A stretch of DNA of 64,000 nt, taken from positions 186,001 through 250,000 of the forward strand of contig NZ_BMWB01000004.1 of the NCBI RefSeq assembly GCF_014651015.1. The letters are read 5' to 3'. Within the stretch, counting starts at the first letter, position 1. The number at the start of each line of letters is the position of its first letter. Made by a program: the position numbers and the translations under genes. The notes beneath the pieces are model-generated. The model had not been told where the DNA came from, ran no database searches, and saw only the letters and a program-made list of their open reading frames with translations. Shown here one piece after another: positions 11,475 through 19,391 of this stretch. The stretch is from Streptomyces xantholiticus (GTDB lineage: Bacteria; Actinomycetota; Actinomycetes; Streptomycetales; Streptomycetaceae).

Positions 11475-12712
11475 AGGCCCGCATTCCCGCCGTGGCCGCG
11501 GGCGTCGTGGAGCGGGTGTTCCGCGAGGAGTACGGGCGCGCGGTCGCCGTCCTGGTCCGCCGCTTCGGCGACTTCGACATCGCGGAGGAGGCGGTCCAGG
11601 AGGCGTTCGCCACGGCGGTACGGCGCTGGCCGGACGACGGGCTCCCGCCCCGTCCGGCCGGCTGGATCATCACGACCGCGCGCAATGCCGCGGTCGACCG
11701 CCTCCGCAGGGAGGCCGCCCGCGCGGACCGGCACGCTCAGGCGGCGCTGCTGCGGGCGCCGATCGAACCGGCTGAGGAGGGGCCCGTGCACGACGACCGG
11801 CTCCGCCTGATCTTCACCTGCTGTCACCCCGCTCTCGCCCCCGCAGCCCGGGTCGCGCTGACCCTGCGGCTCCTCTGCGGGCTCACCACGGCGGAGATCG
11901 CCCGGGCGTTCCTGGTGACGGAGCCGACGATGGCGCAGCGGCTGGTACGGGCCAAGGGCAAGATCCGGGACGCCCGGATTCCGTACCGGGTCCCGGCCGA
12001 ACACGAACTGCCCGACCGGCTGCCGGCCGTGCTGTCAGTCGTCTATCTCGTCTTCAACGAGGGCTACGCCGCCGGATCGGGCGCACGGCTGGTGCGGGAG
12101 GACCTGTGCGCGGAGGCGGTCCGCCTGGGCCGTCTGCTGGCCGCACTGATGCCCGACGAGCCCGAGGTGCTCGGCCTGCTGGCGCTGATGCTGCTGACCG
12201 AGTCGCGACGCCCGGCGCGGACCGGCCCGGAAGGCGAGCTGGTGCCCCTGCCGGAACAGGACCGGCGGCTGTGGGACGCGGATCTCGTCGCGGAGGGGCA
12301 GGCGCTCGTCCGCCGCTGTCTGCGGCGGGGCCGGCCCGGCCCGTACCAGATCCAGGCGGCGATCAGCGCCGTGCACAGCGACGCGGCGGACGCGGCGTCG
12401 ACCGACTGGGGGCAGGTCCTGCGGCTGTACGACCAGCTGACGGCGCTCGCCCCGAGTCCGGTCGTGGCGCTCAACCGGGCGGTCGCGGTGGCCGAGGTGG
12501 AGGGTCCGGAGGCGGCCCTGCGTCTGGTCTCGGAACTCGAGACGGGTCTCGGCACGTTCCATGTCCTGCACGCGGTCCGGGCCGACCTGCTGCGACGTCT
12601 CGGGCGTCGCAGCGAGGCGATCGCCGCCTACGAGGCGGCGATCACGGGGGCCGGGAACGCAGCCGAGGCGGCCTTCCTGCGGCGCAGGCTCGGGGAGCTC
12701 GGGAACGGCTGA
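11471..12712 (+). CDS. ECF42-type RNA polymerase sigma factor with C-terminal helical domain
   Basis: A 413-residue sigma factor, roughly twice the length of ordinary ECF sigmas. Region 2 (residues 11-75, with DFDIAEEAVQEAFATAV and GWIITTARNAAVDRLRR) and region 4 (LTTAEIARAFLVTEPTMAQRLVRAK) occupy the first half. After VVYLVFNEGYAAG comes a large helical domain with TPR-like units, for example LGRRSEAIAAYEAAI near the end. This architecture and the coupled YciI gene are those of ECF42, in which the C-terminal extension replaces an anti-sigma factor and is needed for activity. No anti-sigma gene is adjacent. Targets are probably DGPF genes, inferred from the family. Confidence 0.92.
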   Translation: MKARIPAVAAGVVERVFREEYGRAVAVLVRRFGDFDIAEEAVQEAFATAVRRWPDDGLPPRPAGWIITTARNAAVDRLRREAARADRHAQAALLRAPIEPAEEGPVHDDRLRLIFTCCHPALAPAARVALTLRLLCGLTTAEIARAFLVTEPTMAQRLVRAKGKIRDARIPYRVPAEHELPDRLPAVLSVVYLVFNEGYAAGSGARLVREDLCAEAVRLGRLLAALMPDEPEVLGLLALMLLTESRRPARTGPEGELVPLPEQDRRLWDADLVAEGQALVRRCLRRGRPGPYQIQAAISAVHSDAADAASTDWGQVLRLYDQLTALAPSPVVALNRAVAVAEVEGPEAALRLVSELETGLGTFHVLHAVRADLLRRLGRRSEAIAAYEAAITGAGNAAEAAFLRRRLGELGNG

Positions 12713-12722
12713 GCGCGCACCT

Positions 12723-13298
12723 TCAGGCCGCCGCTTCGAGGCACAGGCTCCAGCGGCCGGGCACACCGGTCAGGGTCACCGTCGACAGCGGCCGGACGTC
12801 GACGTTCCAGTACATCGACGGATGCGCCCGCAGCGCGTACACGAACGCCGCCCGTACGACGGCGGGCTCGGCCACCGCGACGATCGAGCCCCCGGCGTCC
12901 GCGGGGCGGGTGTCCAGCCAGCTCCCTATCCGGGAGATGAACGCGAGCAGCGGCTCCCCGCCGTGCGGGGCGCTGCGCGGATCAGCCAGCCACGCGTCGA
13001 CGGCGGCGGGTTCCCTGGCCGTGACCTCGGCGAGCGTGAAGCCGCGCCAGCGGCCCATGTCGCAGTCCCGCAGGGCGGGCTGGGCCAGGGGCGCGAAGCC
13101 GAGGGCGTCACCGGTCGCCCGGCTGCGCGGGGTGGGTGAGCAGTAGCGCAGCTCGGCGGCGCTGAGCGGTACGAGAGCGTGGGCGGCGAGCTGCACTTCG
13201 TACCAGCCCGCCCGGTCGAGCGGCCGGTCGTCGTCGAATCGCTCGGTGAGCAGCGAGGAGGTACGCGCGGCGGCGACCAATGTGACCCGGACACTCAT
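12723..13298 (-). CDS. histidine-phosphatase-fold protein lacking the RHG motif
   Basis: A 191-residue protein with the outline of the histidine phosphatase (phosphoglycerate-mutase-like) family: ELRYCSPTPRSRATGDALG matches the usual 'SPxxRAxxTAxxLG' block, RDCDMGRWRGFTLAEV matches 'L.E..G.W.G', and VAVAEPAVVRAAF matches the second-histidine region, where His would normally be. The opening strand reads VTLVAAARTSSLL instead of LVRHGET, so the phosphate-accepting histidine is absent, and AEPAVVRA lacks the second one. It is probably not a phosphatase, or uses another chemistry. It converges with the ECF42 gene only ten bases away. Confidence 0.7.
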   Translation of the reverse strand: MSVRVTLVAAARTSSLLTERFDDDRPLDRAGWYEVQLAAHALVPLSAAELRYCSPTPRSRATGDALGFAPLAQPALRDCDMGRWRGFTLAEVTAREPAAVDAWLADPRSAPHGGEPLLAFISRIGSWLDTRPADAGGSIVAVAEPAVVRAAFVYALRAHPSMYWNVDVRPLSTVTLTGVPGRWSLCLEAAA

Positions 13299-13329
13299 GG
13301 CGTGATGGTGCTGTGCGGCGCCTCCCAGG

Positions 13330-13782
13330 TCAAGGGGTTGCCGACGGCGGGGACTGGAGTGGCAGCACCAGCCAGTCCCCCGGGTTCGCCGGCGCCTTGA
13401 AGCCGACTCCCTCGTAGACGCCGTGGGCGTCGTCGGTGGTGAGCAGGATCCTGCGCACCCCGAGCGGAGTGAGGTGGTCGCGGACCGCGGTGACGAGCGC
13501 GGTGCCGAGGCCGGTGCCGCGGGCGGACCGGTCGACGTAGACGTCGCAGAGGTAGGCGAAGACGGCGTGGTCGGTGACGACCCGCGCGTAGCCGGCGATC
13601 TCACCGGTGGACGTCACATAGGCACCGAAGTTGAGCGATTCGGCAACAGCCCGGTCGTGGGCCTGGCGGCTGCGGCCGATGGCCCAGTACGCGTCGGTGG
13701 AGAGCCAGTGGTGGATGCGGTCCAGATCCAGGCGCCCCGGGTCGGTGGAGATCGTGTAGGCGCCGTGCGTCGAGTCGCTCAT
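13330..13782 (-). CDS. GNAT-family N-acetyltransferase
   Basis: A 150-residue acetyltransferase of the GNAT fold. The acetyl-CoA loop is VYVDRSARGTGLGTALVTAV, preceded by strand AYLCDVY and followed by LTTDDAHGVYEGVGFK, the usual Y..GF ending. The N-terminal half (WAIGRSRQAHDRAVAESL) is typical of a subgroup sometimes annotated as sortase-like or PanM-like acyltransferase; the substrate cannot be read from sequence. The ATG at 13782 is a clean start. It is encoded just upstream of the histidine-phosphatase-fold gene on the same strand, so the two could be cotranscribed. Confidence 0.88.
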   Translation of the reverse strand: MSDSTHGAYTISTDPGRLDLDRIHHWLSTDAYWAIGRSRQAHDRAVAESLNFGAYVTSTGEIAGYARVVTDHAVFAYLCDVYVDRSARGTGLGTALVTAVRDHLTPLGVRRILLTTDDAHGVYEGVGFKAPANPGDWLVLPLQSPPSATP

Positions 13783-13843
13783 GGCTGGGAGGCTCGCATG
13801 TCGGTGCGGGTTTGTCAGGGCGTTTTCCGGCGGGACGAACGGC

Positions 13844-15280
13844 TCAGCGCAGGGCTTCGCCGCAGGCCGCGCGCAGCCTGCGGACGCCTTCCGCGATCTC
13901 GGCCGGGCCCGCCACCCCCGCGAAGCTCATCCGGATGTGCCCTGCCGTGGGCTCGGCGCAGAAGTAGGGGCGCCCGGGTGCCACGGCGACGCCCGCCCGC
14001 AGGGCGGCACCGACGAGGGCGGTCTCGTCGGTGCCGTCCGGCAGCCGCAGCCACAGGTGGTAGCCGCCGGAGGGGATGTGGGGAAGGGCCAGTTCGGGCA
14101 GCTCGAGCCGGAGGGCGGCGGTCATGGTGTCACGGCGGGACTTGAGTTCCGCAGCCACGGCGCGCAGATGCCGGCTCCATGCAGGAGCACCGACCAGCTC
14201 CAGGGCGGCTTCCTGCAGCGGGCGCGGGACGAAGAAGGTGTCGACGACGTGGATGGCGCGCAGGCGTTCGTGGACCGGCCCACGGGCCGCGAGCATGCCC
14301 ACCCGCAGGCTGGGCGAAGTGGCCTTGGTGAGCGAGCTGACGTGCACGACGACGCCGTCGTGGTCGTCCGCCGCGAGGGGCCAAGGCAGCGGACCGGCGT
14401 CGTCGTGGACGAGCCGGCGGGCGAAGTCGTCCTCGACGACGAAGGCCCCGGCCTCGCGGGCGATCCTCAGGACGTCGGCGCGCCGCGAAGGCGCGAGAAC
14501 CGCGCCCGTCGGGTTCTGGAAGAGCGGCTGGCAGACGAAAACCCGCGCGCCGGTGGCCCGGAAGGCGGCCGCCAGCAGTTCCGGCCGTACACCTTCGGCG
14601 TCGACGGGCACCGGTACGGGCCGCAGACCGGCGGCTCGGGCGATGGCGAGCAGGCCCGGGTAGGTGGGTGACTCGACCAGGATCGGCGCACCGGGCGGCG
14701 CCAGCGCCCGCAGCGCGGTGGTCAGGGCCGACTGCCCGCCCGCGGTGACCAGGACGTCCGCTGCGGTGACAGTGCCGCCGAGCCCGCGGGCGAACCATTC
14801 GCGCAGCTCGGGGAGCCCGTCGACGGGCGGCCGCCCCCACGCTCCCGGACGGCGTCCGGCGCGGGCGAGCGCGGCGGACATGGCGCGTTCGGGCTGGAGG
14901 GAGGGGTGCAGATAGCCGCCGTTGAACTCGACGACGCCCGGGGACGGCGCGGCGAGGGTGACGAGGACCCCGGCGGCGTCGACCGCCCGCGGCACGATCT
15001 CCGCCGCGGCGTCGGCGCTGAGGGTGACCTCCTGCCAGGAGGTGTCGCCTGCCGCGGGCGCGCCGGTGCGCGGCTGCGCCCGGAAGGCACCGGCACCGGG
15101 CCGGGTGACGACGAGGCCCTCGGCGGCGAGCTGGGCGAGTGCACGGGACACGGTCACCGGGGACACCCGGAAACGCTCGACCAGGGCCCGGCTCGACGGC
15201 AGCTTCCCACCTGCCGGATAGCGGTCCAGCTCTCTTTTCAGCGAGGACGCCAGCTCCGCCACACTGCTACGCTCTTGCAT
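13844..15280 (-). CDS. MocR-type GntR/aminotransferase transcriptional regulator
   Basis: A 478-residue fusion of a GntR winged helix to a PLP-dependent aminotransferase fold. Residues 1-70 hold LPSSRALVERFRVSPVTVSRALAQL, the DNA-binding helices; from about residue 110 the fold-type-I aminotransferase follows, with NPTGAVLAPSRRADVL, FVVEDDFARR and HVSSLTKATSPSLRVG, whose Lys should hold PLP. Members usually sense an amino compound or vitamin B6 derivative rather than catalyse. It is divergent from an EamA exporter, its likely target. Its ATG and the exporter's ATG overlap by two bases, and a -10-like TATCCT lies eight bases upstream, so the transcript is probably leaderless. Confidence 0.92.
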   Translation of the reverse strand: MQERSSVAELASSLKRELDRYPAGGKLPSSRALVERFRVSPVTVSRALAQLAAEGLVVTRPGAGAFRAQPRTGAPAAGDTSWQEVTLSADAAAEIVPRAVDAAGVLVTLAAPSPGVVEFNGGYLHPSLQPERAMSAALARAGRRPGAWGRPPVDGLPELREWFARGLGGTVTAADVLVTAGGQSALTTALRALAPPGAPILVESPTYPGLLAIARAAGLRPVPVPVDAEGVRPELLAAAFRATGARVFVCQPLFQNPTGAVLAPSRRADVLRIAREAGAFVVEDDFARRLVHDDAGPLPWPLAADDHDGVVVHVSSLTKATSPSLRVGMLAARGPVHERLRAIHVVDTFFVPRPLQEAALELVGAPAWSRHLRAVAAELKSRRDTMTAALRLELPELALPHIPSGGYHLWLRLPDGTDETALVGAALRAGVAVAPGRPYFCAEPTAGHIRMSFAGVAGPAEIAEGVRRLRAACGEALR

Positions 15281-15294
15281 GACAGCACAGGATA
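15268..15294. promoter_or_regulatory. overlapping divergent leaderless promoters (MocR / EamA)
   Basis: TACGCT lies five bases before the rightward ATG at 15279, and TATCCT (reverse strand, 15294-15289) lies eight bases before the leftward ATG at 15280. There is no room for a ribosome site on either strand inside the other gene's coding sequence. Each promoter must lie within the first codons of the opposite gene, so MocR bound near here could control both genes. GATAGCG occurs twice just to the right (15291 and 15322 area) and may be part of its operator. Confidence 0.45.
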
Positions 15295-16175
15295 GCGCTA
15301 CTCCCACTACTCCGATAGCGGTCGGCAGCGGCACCCCTCTCGCCGCCCTGGGCGTCGTCGCCTTCTCCCTGACCTTTCCGTCCACGACTTGGGGGCTCGA
15401 GAGCTTCGGCCCCTGGTCCCTCACGGCCGTGCGCAGCGTTCTCGCCGCGGTTGTCGCAGGCGCCTTCCTGCTGGCGCTGCGGGTACCGGTGCCGGAGCGT
15501 CGCCACTGGGCCGGCCTGGCGACGGTCGCCGCGGGCGTGGTCGTGGGGTTTCCGCTGCTGACCACACTGGCGTTGCAGACCTCCAGCACCTCGCACGCCG
15601 CTGTGGTCGTGGGGCTGCTGCCGCTGACGACCGCGGCGTTCGCCGCCCTGCGTACCGGCCGCAGGCCGTCCCGTACGTTCTGGGCCGCGGCTCTCGCGGG
15701 CGCGGCCGTCGTGATCGCGTTCACCGTTCAGCAGAGCGGTGGGGCGCTGCACCCCGGCGACCTGTATCTGTTCGGGGCGCTGGTGGTCTGCGCCGCGGGC
15801 TACACCGAGGGCGGCCGGCTCGCGCAGCAGATGCCGGGCTGGCAGGTGATCGGCTGGGCCCTGATGCTCTGCCTGCCGCTCGCCCTCGCCGGCTCGGTCG
15901 TGGCGCTGTCGTACGAGCCGGTCCACCTCGGCGCTCGCGGTGTGATCGGGCTGCTGTGGGTGGCCGCCGGATCCACGTTCTTCGGTCTGTACGTCTGGTA
16001 CCGGGGCATGGCCCAGATCGGCATCGCCAAGGCCAGCCAGCTCCAACTCGCCCAGCCGCTGCTCACGCTGGTCTGGTCGGTGCTGCTGCTCGACGAGAAC
16101 CTGTCGCCCGCGGCTCCCCTGGCAGCCGGCGCCGTGCTGGTGTGCATCGCGATCACCCAGCGGTCGCGCAGCTGA
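15279..16175 (+). CDS. EamA / DMT-family transporter
   Basis: A 298-residue inner-membrane protein of the drug/metabolite transporter superfamily, with about ten hydrophobic segments arranged as two repeats of five (EamA domains). GPWSLTAVRSVLAAVVAGAFLL marks the first repeat and QLAQPLLTLVWSVLLLDENLS the second, where 'QPL.....LLLDE' is typical. Members export amino acids, nucleosides or drugs. Divergent pairing with a MocR regulator suggests the substrate is an amino compound sensed by that regulator. The start is the ATG that overlaps the MocR ATG; no better internal start with a ribosome site is visible. Confidence 0.9.
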   Translation: MTAQDSATPTTPIAVGSGTPLAALGVVAFSLTFPSTTWGLESFGPWSLTAVRSVLAAVVAGAFLLALRVPVPERRHWAGLATVAAGVVVGFPLLTTLALQTSSTSHAAVVVGLLPLTTAAFAALRTGRRPSRTFWAAALAGAAVVIAFTVQQSGGALHPGDLYLFGALVVCAAGYTEGGRLAQQMPGWQVIGWALMLCLPLALAGSVVALSYEPVHLGARGVIGLLWVAAGSTFFGLYVWYRGMAQIGIAKASQLQLAQPLLTLVWSVLLLDENLSPAAPLAAGAVLVCIAITQRSRS

Positions 16176-16261
16176 GGGTGCAGCAGGCTCCCCCGGCCGT
16201 AGACTCGGATAAGAAAAGGGACCATTCGACACATCGAGCCGCTTCGAGGAGGTCACTCCCG

Positions 16262-16453
16262 ATGCAAGCGAACGTGGGCGACACGCTGCTGGTGCACGGC
16301 AGGACCGTGGGACAGCACGACAAGATCGCCGAAGTCGTCGAGGTGCTGGGTCACGAGGGAAATCCGCCGTTCCGCGTCCGCTTCGAGGACGGGCACGAAG
16401 CGCTGATGTCCCCCGGACCCGACACCGTCGTCAGGCACCACGAGAAGACCTGA
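16262..16453 (+). CDS. DUF1918 domain protein
   Basis: A 63-residue protein that is all one DUF1918 domain: MQANVGDTLLVHGRTVG at the start, then AEVVEVLGHEGNPPFRVRF, EDGHEALMSPGPD. This small beta-barrel-like domain is frequent in actinobacteria, alone or fused to other domains, and its role is unknown. GAGGAGG seven to eight bases before the ATG is a strong ribosome site. It stands between an exporter gene and a convergent hydrolase gene. The 24-base gap to the hydrolase gene carries a short CCCCGTTCCCCCGGGG-like dyad. Confidence 0.88.
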   Translation: MQANVGDTLLVHGRTVGQHDKIAEVVEVLGHEGNPPFRVRFEDGHEALMSPGPDTVVRHHEKT

Positions 16454-16477
16454 CCTCCCCGTTCCCCCGGGGCGGCG

Positions 16478-17743
16478 TCAGGCGGGCGGCCGGGCCCTGG
16501 TCGGGTAGTGGTCGGCCACGACCCTGGTCATCGCCCCGATCGGGTCGGCCACCACCTCCTTCGCCGAGAAGTAGCAGTGACCGGCGACCTCCGGGTACCT
16601 CTTGGCGTACGTGAGGTGCCGGGAGAGTTCGGCCGGGTCGTGCCAGGCCTGGGGCTGGCCTGCCGCGCCGACCTTGTACAGCGCCTCGCCGATGATCAGG
16701 TCGACGCCGGTGCCTCTCGCCACCTCTGCCCACCAGGGGACGAGCGTCGCGTAGTCCGCGGGCTGGAATCCCATGTGCCAGTAGACCTGGGGCACGATGT
16801 AGTCGATCCAGCCCTCTTTGACCCAGCGGCGGGTGTCCGCGTGCAGATCGTCGTAGGCCTGCACGCCGGCCCGGGTGCGCGAGCCGAGCGGGTCCGTCGC
16901 GGCGTTGCGCCATACGCCGAAGGGGCTGATGCCGAAGCGGACGTGCTTCTTCGCCGCCCTGATCCGCGCGGCCATCTCCCGCACCAGCCGGTTGATGTTG
17001 TCGCGGCGCCATGCTGCCTTGTCGCTGAAGCCGCCGCCGTAGCGCGCGAAGGTCGCGTCGTCGGCGAATGCCTGGCCGGCGACCGGATACGGATAGAAGT
17101 AGTCGTCGAAGTGGACCGCGTCGACGTCGTAGCGGACGACGGCGTCCATCATCGCGTCCTGGACGAAGCGCCGGACCTCGGGGACACCCGGGTCGTAGTG
17201 GAGCTTTCCGCCGTACGCGACGGTCCACTCCGGGTGCAGTCTGGCCGGATGGCTCTCCACCAGGCGGCCGGGGTCGGTGTGCATGGCCACGCGGTACGGG
17301 TTGAACCAGGCGTGCAGTTCCAGGCCGCGCCTGTGGGCCTCGCGGACCGCTGTGCCGAGCGGGTCCCAGCCCGGGTCCCTGCCCTGGACGCCGGTCAGGT
17401 ACTGGCTCCACGGCTCGTGCGGCGACGGCCACAGGGCGTCCGCGGTGGGCCGGACCTGGAGGACCACGGCGTTCAGCCGGCGCCCCACCGCCGTGTCGAG
17501 GTGGGCCAGCAGCTCTGCCCGCTGGCGGTCGGCCGTGAGGCCCGGCCCGGAGGGCCAGTCGCGGTTGCCGACGGTGGCGAGCCACATCCCGCGGAACTCG
17601 CGTTTCGTCCGCCGTCTCCGGCCGGCACCCCTGGCCGGTTCCTCAAAAGCCGTGCGGGCCGCCGCCGCGTCCCCGGCGGTCGCGAAGGCGGCAAGTGCGC
17701 CAGCCGCCGTCATCACGAGCCCTCTTCTGCCGATACGCACCAT
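16478..17743 (-). CDS. Tat-exported glycosyl hydrolase-like protein (GHL10 / DUF187)
   Basis: A 421-residue protein of the GH10-like DUF187 family, thought to act on cell-wall or surface polysaccharides. The start MVRIGRRGLVMTAAGALAAF with a twin arginine and Ala-rich cleavage region (DAAAART) is a Tat signal. The mature part begins REFRGMWLATVGNRDWPS, the family's opening, and continues with VVLQVRPTADALW, LHAWFNPYR and VDAVHFDDYFYPYP, where acidic residues sit at the barrel mouth. TatC is encoded elsewhere in this window. The ATG at 17743 has GAGGTGG four bases upstream; an upstream open frame is not supported. Substrate unknown. Confidence 0.88.
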   Translation of the reverse strand: MVRIGRRGLVMTAAGALAAFATAGDAAAARTAFEEPARGAGRRRRTKREFRGMWLATVGNRDWPSGPGLTADRQRAELLAHLDTAVGRRLNAVVLQVRPTADALWPSPHEPWSQYLTGVQGRDPGWDPLGTAVREAHRRGLELHAWFNPYRVAMHTDPGRLVESHPARLHPEWTVAYGGKLHYDPGVPEVRRFVQDAMMDAVVRYDVDAVHFDDYFYPYPVAGQAFADDATFARYGGGFSDKAAWRRDNINRLVREMAARIRAAKKHVRFGISPFGVWRNAATDPLGSRTRAGVQAYDDLHADTRRWVKEGWIDYIVPQVYWHMGFQPADYATLVPWWAEVARGTGVDLIIGEALYKVGAAGQPQAWHDPAELSRHLTYAKRYPEVAGHCYFSAKEVVADPIGAMTRVVADHYPTRARPPA

Positions 17744-17904
17744 ACGTCCACCTCTGTCGGGCTCGGTGTCCACCGTTTTATCCGCAGAGCATGCCCGCCC
17801 CGGGCACCGGGGCATCCACGCATCCGGAGTAACGTCGGGGGGTCGGGCGGGCGCCGGAACCATACGGGGGACCTGCCGACCGAAGGATCAGCGAAAGGCA
17901 CGAG

Positions 17905-18777
17905 GTGACGGACTCAATGGCCGACATTGCACGCGTCGGAGTGGTGGGTTGCGGCCAGATGGGCGCGGGCATCGCGGAGGTGTGCGCCCGCAGCGGCCTC
18001 GAGGTGAAGGTGGCGGAGACCACGGGCGAGGCCCTGGAGATCGGCCGCACCCGGCTGTACAACTCCCTCTCCAAGGCCGCCGAACGCGGCAAGATCACCG
18101 AGGAGGAGCGGGACGCCACCCTGGAGCGGCTGAGCTTCACGACCGACCTCGGGGAGTTCGCCGACCGCGACCTCGTCATCGAGGCCGTTGTGGAGAACGA
18201 GCAGGTCAAGACCGAAATCTTCCAGGTGCTGGACCAGGTGGTGACCCGCCACGACGCGATCCTCGCCTCCAACACCTCCTCCATCCCGCTGGTGAAACTG
18301 GCCGTCGCGACCTCGCGTCCCGACCAGGTCATCGGCATCCACTTCTTCAACCCGGCCCCGGTGCAGAAGCTCGTCGAGCTGATCCCGGCGCTGACCACGT
18401 CCGAGGAGACCGTCAAACGCTCCGAGGCCGTGGTGCAGCAGGTGCTGGACAAGCACCCGATCCGCGCCCAGGACCGCTCCGGCTTCGTGGTCAACGCACT
18501 GCTCATCCCGTACCTCCTCTCCGCGATCCGGATGTTCGAGTCGGGCATCGCCTCGCGCGAGGACATCGACAACGGCATGGAGATGGGCTGCGCACACCCC
18601 ATGGGACCGCTGAAGCTCTCTGACCTGATCGGCCTCGACACCGTGGCCTCGGTCGCCGACAGCATGTACGCGGAGTTCAAGGAGCCGCTGTACGCCGCTC
18701 CCCCGCTGCTGCAGCGGATGGTGGACGCGGGCCGGCTCGGCCGCAAGACGGGCTCCGGGTTCTACCCGTACTCCTGA
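17905..18777 (+). CDS. 3-hydroxybutyryl-CoA dehydrogenase
   Basis: NAD(P)-dependent oxidation/reduction between 3-hydroxybutyryl-CoA and acetoacetyl-CoA; in Streptomyces it feeds polyhydroxybutyrate or butyryl/ethylmalonyl-CoA metabolism. The Rossmann loop GVVGCGQMGAGIAEVCA opens the protein, and IHFFNPAPVQKLVELIPAL is the classic family signature with the catalytic His. The C-terminal helical domain holds FVVNALLIPYLLSAIRM. The length of 290 residues is standard. The GTG at 17905 follows AAAGG; an ATG four codons on is a possible alternative. The gene stands alone between divergent and convergent neighbours. The best-known Streptomyces homologue is often called fadB2 or hbd. Confidence 0.93.
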   Translation: MTDSMADIARVGVVGCGQMGAGIAEVCARSGLEVKVAETTGEALEIGRTRLYNSLSKAAERGKITEEERDATLERLSFTTDLGEFADRDLVIEAVVENEQVKTEIFQVLDQVVTRHDAILASNTSSIPLVKLAVATSRPDQVIGIHFFNPAPVQKLVELIPALTTSEETVKRSEAVVQQVLDKHPIRAQDRSGFVVNALLIPYLLSAIRMFESGIASREDIDNGMEMGCAHPMGPLKLSDLIGLDTVASVADSMYAEFKEPLYAAPPLLQRMVDAGRLGRKTGSGFYPYS

Positions 18778-18783
18778 ACGCCG

Positions 18784-18801
18784 CGGCTCCCGGCGGAGCC
18801 G
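18784..18801. terminator. short convergent terminator hairpin
   Basis: CGGCTCC and GGAGCCG pair perfectly around a CGGC loop in the 32 bases between the stops of the dehydrogenase gene and the convergent NUDIX gene. No T-tract follows. Confidence 0.5.
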
Positions 18802-18809
18802 ACCGGCCG

Positions 18810-19340
18810 TCAGCCGAGCCTCAGATGGTGCAGCATCAGCAGCCCGGCCGCCATGCCCGCGGCCGGGACCTCGCCGCGGGCGATCATGTCGGGGACCAGC
18901 TTGAGCGGCACCCACTCACGACGCGAGGACTCGAAGTCGTCCACGGGGTGACCGGTGTACGTGGCGCCCTCGGCCCAGTAGAGGTGATGGCGTGCGTCGG
19001 TGAGGCCGTTGGACGGCTCCACGGTGAGCAGATGGTGGAGGCGGCCGGGCCGCCAGCCGGTCTCCTCCTCCATCTCCCTGGCCGCCGCGGCCGGGACGTC
19101 CTCGCCTTCCTCGACGACACCGGCGGCGAGCTCCCACCCCCAGCTGTCGGTGATGAACCGGTGCCGCCAGAGCATCAGCACCTCGTTGTCCTCGTTGACC
19201 GCGGTCGCGACGGCGACCGGGCGGAGGCGGATGAGGAAGTGGTCCAGGTGCCGGCCGTCGGGCAGCTCGACTTCCGCGAGGTTGACGCTGAACCACCGGT
19301 TCTCATACATGGTTTGTTCGCTTAAGTTCGTCCACTGCAC
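18810..19340 (-). CDS. NUDIX hydrolase
   Basis: A 176-residue NUDIX enzyme, which hydrolyses nucleoside diphosphates linked to another group. The Nudix box reads GVVEEGEDVPAAAAREMEEETG, matching the Gx5Ex7REUxEExG pattern with all metal-binding glutamates. The N-terminal TMYENRWFSVNLAEVELPDG and the late WVPLKLVPDMIARGEV resemble ADP-ribose pyrophosphatase-type members, so ADP-ribose or a similar sugar nucleotide is a reasonable guess. The start is the GTG at 19340 with GGAAGGTGG about six bases ahead; NLSEQTMYEN is typical of the family's N-terminus, which argues against the later ATG. Confidence 0.9.
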   Translation of the reverse strand: MQWTNLSEQTMYENRWFSVNLAEVELPDGRHLDHFLIRLRPVAVATAVNEDNEVLMLWRHRFITDSWGWELAAGVVEEGEDVPAAAAREMEEETGWRPGRLHHLLTVEPSNGLTDARHHLYWAEGATYTGHPVDDFESSRREWVPLKLVPDMIARGEVPAAGMAAGLLMLHHLRLG

Positions 19341-19391
19341 GTTTCTGCCACCTTCCGTCGAGTAGATGGCAACATGGCAGCAGGACCCGGG

